In this document: positions 5,411 through 7,813 of the stretch, in pieces | Numbering within the stretch: position 1 is the first letter of the stretch | How the letters are laid out: each line of letters starts with the position of its first letter | From: Candidatus Uhrbacteria bacterium | GTDB taxonomy: Bacteria; Patescibacteriota; Patescibacteriia; UBA9934; GWF2-40-263 | DNA: 7,813 bases | Direction: 5' to 3' | Assembly (NCBI GenBank): GCA_023246275.1 | Contig: JAHFIS010000032.1 | Span: forward strand, 1 to 7,813 | Made by a program: the position numbers and the translations under genes | The notes under the pieces: generated by a model | The model's database searches: none | What the model saw: the letters and a program-made list of their open reading frames with translations, nothing else | Told to the model about the DNA's origin: nothing

Positions 5411-6088
5411 ATGACCCATCCAAACCAAGCCATTCTCGACGAGTTCCAATTCGCGATCAACCACCTGGTCGCCACCGTCCCGGCCGACGCGAAGGCGCGC
5501 GCGCAAAAAATGCACGACGACCTTCTTGCCAACCCGGAGGCGACCGAGCTCGACGTCGAGGCCGCGATGTACGCGACGGGGCGCGAGGAGTATCCGCACC
5601 GCCACGCGTTCAAGGAAATGACGTCCGGATCCACGGAGGCGCGGCGCGTCGAGATCGTGCTCGAGCACGTGGAGCCGAACGTGGCCGCCGTCGTGAAGAA
5701 ATTCACGGAGTCCGGCGTGGGCATGGAGGAGTTCGTCCACAGCGACCTGTTCGAGACCGAGCTGACACCGGAGGAACGCCACCAGATCGAGGACGCTCTG
5801 CTCGACGCGGACATCCACATAAAGGAAGAGCTCGGTCAGACGGTCGTCGCGGACGCGGCGAAGTATGCGTCTCTCGTGAAGAAGTGGGAGGCGCACCGCG
5901 ACGTCATCGAGGCCAGGATCGCCGAGCTCGCGTCCCTCGCCAACACCGATGAGAAATGGAAGAGCGAGATCAATGACAAGGCACGGGAGTTCCGCGACGG
6001 GTTCCTCGTGACCGAGCCGGACGTGGAGTTGGAAGTGGTGGAAAAGGAGATCGAGTATTGGAAGGGGACGCTCGGGGAGGAGGTATGA
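5411..6088 (+). CDS. Unrecognised acidic helical protein, 225 residues
   Basis: I do not recognise a family. The start MTHPNQAILDEFQF at 5411 is preferred over in-frame ATGs at 5336 and 5348, which lie over the opposite gene's promoter and leader and also lack a ribosome-binding site. No Shine-Dalgarno precedes 5411, which fits a leaderless transcript. The protein is soluble, acidic and almost wholly helical: about 6-40, 46-70, 76-102, 104-140 and a long coiled-coil-like stretch 145-195 (KYASLVKKWEAHRDVIEARIAEL...). It ends in an acidic helix, EVVEKEIEYWKGTLGEEV. His residues at 63, 65, 110, 124 and 136 show no metal-site pattern. Its TGA overlaps the next gene's ATG (ATGA), so the two products are made together and may act together. 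Confidence 0.8.
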   Translation: MTHPNQAILDEFQFAINHLVATVPADAKARAQKMHDDLLANPEATELDVEAAMYATGREEYPHRHAFKEMTSGSTEARRVEIVLEHVEPNVAAVVKKFTESGVGMEEFVHSDLFETELTPEERHQIEDALLDADIHIKEELGQTVVADAAKYASLVKKWEAHRDVIEARIAELASLANTDEKWKSEINDKAREFRDGFLVTEPDVELEVVEKEIEYWKGTLGEEV

Positions 6089-7236
6089 CGCCCGAGACGG
6101 GAACGCGGGCTGGCGAGCTTTTTCGCCTGGAGTCCGCCGACTGGAGCGACGAGCAGTGGCAGGAACGCCAGCGGCGCCTGTCAGAACTGCCGTACCTCGG
6201 CTGGTACCAGCCAAACGCGGACGGCGCCGTGAACAGGGCGCGCGACGAGATCATCCGCCAGGACGGGATCGCGACCGTCGACTCGCGTTCTCGGGAGGCC
6301 ACGGAGGAGTCCGTCGAGACGCGGCTGATCGTCCGCGCCCCGAGCTTTCGCGACTGGTCGTCGCACTACCACGCCGCGCACGACAAGGCCTCCGTCGACC
6401 GCGGGGATTCCAGCGTCGTTGAGATCGGAAAGAAGATGGCCGCGCGCGTGGCGGAGGCCGTGGCGAACCATCCCCGCGCGAGCAAGGAGGAGCTTCGCGT
6501 CGCGGCGAACCGGGCGCTCAACGAAGTGTTCCGCGCGGGCAACGGCGCGTTCATGATTATCGCGAAGCAGATCGACGGCCCGCGCGGCCCCATCTATTTC
6601 ATCGAGGACGGAAGCCACCGGACGGCCGCCGCTAAGCTCGCGGGACTTCCGAGGATCATCGCGCGCGTCGGATACGTCGAGGGCGACAGGGCCGCGCTCG
6701 ACGGCCTCTGGTTTGATTCGCTCGGGTTGATGGACGACGACGCCCGCGCCGACCTCGAGGCGACGTACGATTCGGTGTACCCGCCGACGGCCGAGGACAG
6801 GGAACGCGAGTCGGAACTCGCGGCACGGGCGGCGGAAAAACGTTCCGGGCGCGTCGCGAGCCGGGATGCCGCCGTGGCCGAGCGGGAGCGGCAGGGGGCT
6901 CTCGAATCGGAACGCGATCGCGCGGAACGGCGCGAATGGGACGAGGCGACCCCGCGGTTCGAGGCGTACGAGCGCGACAGGGATTTCCGCCGCGTCTGGC
7001 ACGAGGAGGCGCTGGCGTTTTTGAAGCGCGAGGACACGGAGTATTTCCCGAAGCACTTCAACGGGGAGATGACGCCCGAGGGAAGGCTGCTCGACCTCGA
7101 GGGCAATGAGACGTTCGTGAGCGTTACCGGCCTGGACGTCAGCTACAAGTCGCCGATGCAGATCCGAACGCTTGCCGTCCGCGCGTTCGAGCGCCAGTTT
7201 CCCGAGAGGGCAAAGGCGCTTTGGGAGGAAATATGA
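6085..7236 (+). CDS. ParB/Srx-like domain protein with charged helical region, 383 residues
   Basis: The start at 6085 (MTPETGTRAGELF) overlaps the upstream stop by ATGA and has GGAGGAGGT just before it, a clear coupled start. Residues 110-150 are helical. The segment 154-198 carries the hallmark of the ParB N-terminal/sulfiredoxin fold: FMIIAKQIDG, then IYFIEDGSHRTAAAKLAG (170-187) and PRIIARVGYV. D175-G-S-H-R179 plus A183 fits the GxxRxxA nucleotide-binding motif of that superfamily. Members include the CTP-switch ParB proteins and ATP-using sulfiredoxin or serine kinases. No helix-turn-helix follows as in true ParB; instead residues 236-310 are an Arg/Glu-rich probable coiled coil, then a C-terminal domain (YFPKHFNGEMTPEGRLLDLEG... 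to residue 383). Chromosome partitioning is therefore unlikely. Nucleotide binding is plausible; the substrate is unknown. Confidence 0.82.
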   Translation: MTPETGTRAGELFRLESADWSDEQWQERQRRLSELPYLGWYQPNADGAVNRARDEIIRQDGIATVDSRSREATEESVETRLIVRAPSFRDWSSHYHAAHDKASVDRGDSSVVEIGKKMAARVAEAVANHPRASKEELRVAANRALNEVFRAGNGAFMIIAKQIDGPRGPIYFIEDGSHRTAAAKLAGLPRIIARVGYVEGDRAALDGLWFDSLGLMDDDARADLEATYDSVYPPTAEDRERESELAARAAEKRSGRVASRDAAVAERERQGALESERDRAERREWDEATPRFEAYERDRDFRRVWHEEALAFLKREDTEYFPKHFNGEMTPEGRLLDLEGNETFVSVTGLDVSYKSPMQIRTLAVRAFERQFPERAKALWEEI

Positions 7237-7249
7237 CCCTTGCCTTTTT
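7209..7249 (+). terminator. Possible weak terminator after the ParB-like gene
   Basis: GGCAAAGG (7209-7216) pairs with CCCTTGCC (7237-7244) with one mismatch and is followed by TTTTT (7245-7249). The 20-nt loop contains the end of the gene and its TGA. The long loop makes it weak, but its placement matches the minus-strand terminators that swallow their stop codons. Confidence 0.35.
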
Positions 7250-7251
7250 CC

Positions 7252-7280
7252 TTCACGTTCCTTCGGATTCGTGCTAAGAT
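7252..7280 (+). promoter_or_regulatory. Promoter of the MBL-fold gene
   Basis: TTCACG (7252-7257), a 17-bp spacer and TAAGAT (7275-7280), with a TG one base before the -10 (extended -10). The predicted start near 7287 gives a leader of about 20 nt. No Shine-Dalgarno is evident before ATG 7306. Confidence 0.55.
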
Positions 7281-7305
7281 CGGGCCGACAATCATGATCT
7301 GAACT

Positions 7306-7813
7306 ATGCAAATTTCTTGGAACGGACTGTCCTGCTTTGAGATCACGGCCAATACGTCGAACGGGGAGGTCTCGGTCGTCGTCGACCCGTATTCGGAAGG
7401 AACCGGCCTGCGGGTGCCCCGGACGCTGGAGGCCGACATCGCGTGCGTCTCGCATGACGAGAATGACGCCAACAACGTCTCTTCCGTCGCGGGCGAGCCG
7501 TTCGTCGTAAAGATGGCCGGGGAGTACGAGGTAAAGGACGTGTTCGTGTACGCGATCCCCGTCGACAAGGGAATCGTCTTCCGCGTCGAGGCCGAGGGGA
7601 TGCACGTGGCGCATCTCGGCGCGATCAACCGGGCGTTGACGGACAAGGAATTGGAGACGCTTGGAACGGTGGACATCCTGATGATCCCGGTGGGAGGAGG
7701 GCGGGTCCTGACGCCGAAGGTCGCCGCGGAGGTGATGGCGCAGATTGAGCCGCGCGTGGTCATCCCGATGACGTACGCGCTGCCGAGCCTGAAGGAAAGC
7801 CTCGCCACGGTCG
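7306..7813 (+). CDS. MBL-fold protein with degenerate metal site, N-terminal part (runs off the right edge)
   Basis: Metallo-beta-lactamase-fold proteins of the UlaG-like/Zn-dependent hydrolase group normally cleave phosphodiester or ester bonds with two metal ions. The fold markers are clear: MQISWNGLSCFEI (1-13), VVVDPYSEGTGL (24-35), ADIACVSHDENDANNV (43-58), AGEYEVKDVFVYAIP (71-85), HVAHLGAINR (100-109), VDILMIPVGG (122-131) and IEPRVVIPMTYALP (147-160). The usual HxHxDH reads H50-D-E52-N-D54-A55, so two histidines are gone. The HLGD aspartate is Ala106, the GHS histidine is Leu8, and the IPMH histidine is Thr156. It is therefore probably catalytically dead or redirected. About 169 codons are present and the 3' end is missing. 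It has its own promoter, separate from the upstream pair. Confidence 0.85.
   Translation, partial: MQISWNGLSCFEITANTSNGEVSVVVDPYSEGTGLRVPRTLEADIACVSHDENDANNVSSVAGEPFVVKMAGEYEVKDVFVYAIPVDKGIVFRVEAEGMHVAHLGAINRALTDKELETLGTVDILMIPVGGGRVLTPKVAAEVMAQIEPRVVIPMTYALPSLKESLATV

Noticed and set aside
6085..7236. Chromosome-partitioning ParB
   Set aside because: Only the nucleotide-binding motif region resembles ParB; no helix-turn-helix, no adjacent parA and no parS-like 16-bp palindrome in the window.
7233..7277. A 14-codon ORF (MTLAFFLHVPSDSC) overlapping the ParB-like stop by ATGA, with GGGAGGAA before it
   Set aside because: Too short to judge. The Shine-Dalgarno-like bases encode the end of the previous protein, and its stop falls in the -10 of the next promoter. 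Probably chance.

Overview
A GC-rich bacterial window (roughly two-thirds G+C by eye) with dense coding, very short intergenic gaps and no rRNA, tRNA, transposase or CRISPR. The organism cannot be fixed from this alone. The gene at the right edge resembles the MBL-fold hydrolase-like proteins that I recall from Candidate Phyla Radiation (Patescibacteria) genomes, and most other proteins are unrecognised. A GC-rich Patescibacteria-like genome is my tentative reading.

The left two thirds (1-5324) carry six genes, all on the minus strand. In transcription order from right to left they are a GTG-started uncharacterised protein (4707-5324), a small J-domain protein with a shrunken DnaJ-type C-terminal domain (4006-4545), two unrecognised proteins (3200-3886 and 2529-3068), a large unrecognised 653-residue protein (437-2398) and a partial unrecognised protein running off the left edge (1-334). 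Five of these six have a TTGACA promoter with a 17-bp spacer directly upstream. All five complete ones end in an intrinsic terminator within about 12 nt of, or overlapping, the stop codon. So they form a train of separate transcription units on one strand, not an operon. The exception is the 653-residue gene, which has a perfect Shine-Dalgarno but no recognisable promoter and a dyad-rich leader.

The right third is on the plus strand. Two genes (5411-6088 and 6085-7236) overlap by ATGA and form a translationally coupled pair: an unrecognised helical acidic protein and a protein with a ParB/Srx-like GxHR motif followed by a charged helical region. A separate promoter then precedes an MBL-fold protein (7306 to the edge) that has lost several metal ligands.

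The most interesting non-coding signals surround the 4707-5324 gene. A nearly perfect 18/19-bp inverted repeat brackets the whole transcription unit, and three tandem 10-bp repeats lie just upstream of the J-protein promoter. No named defence, mobile or biosynthetic system can be supported.
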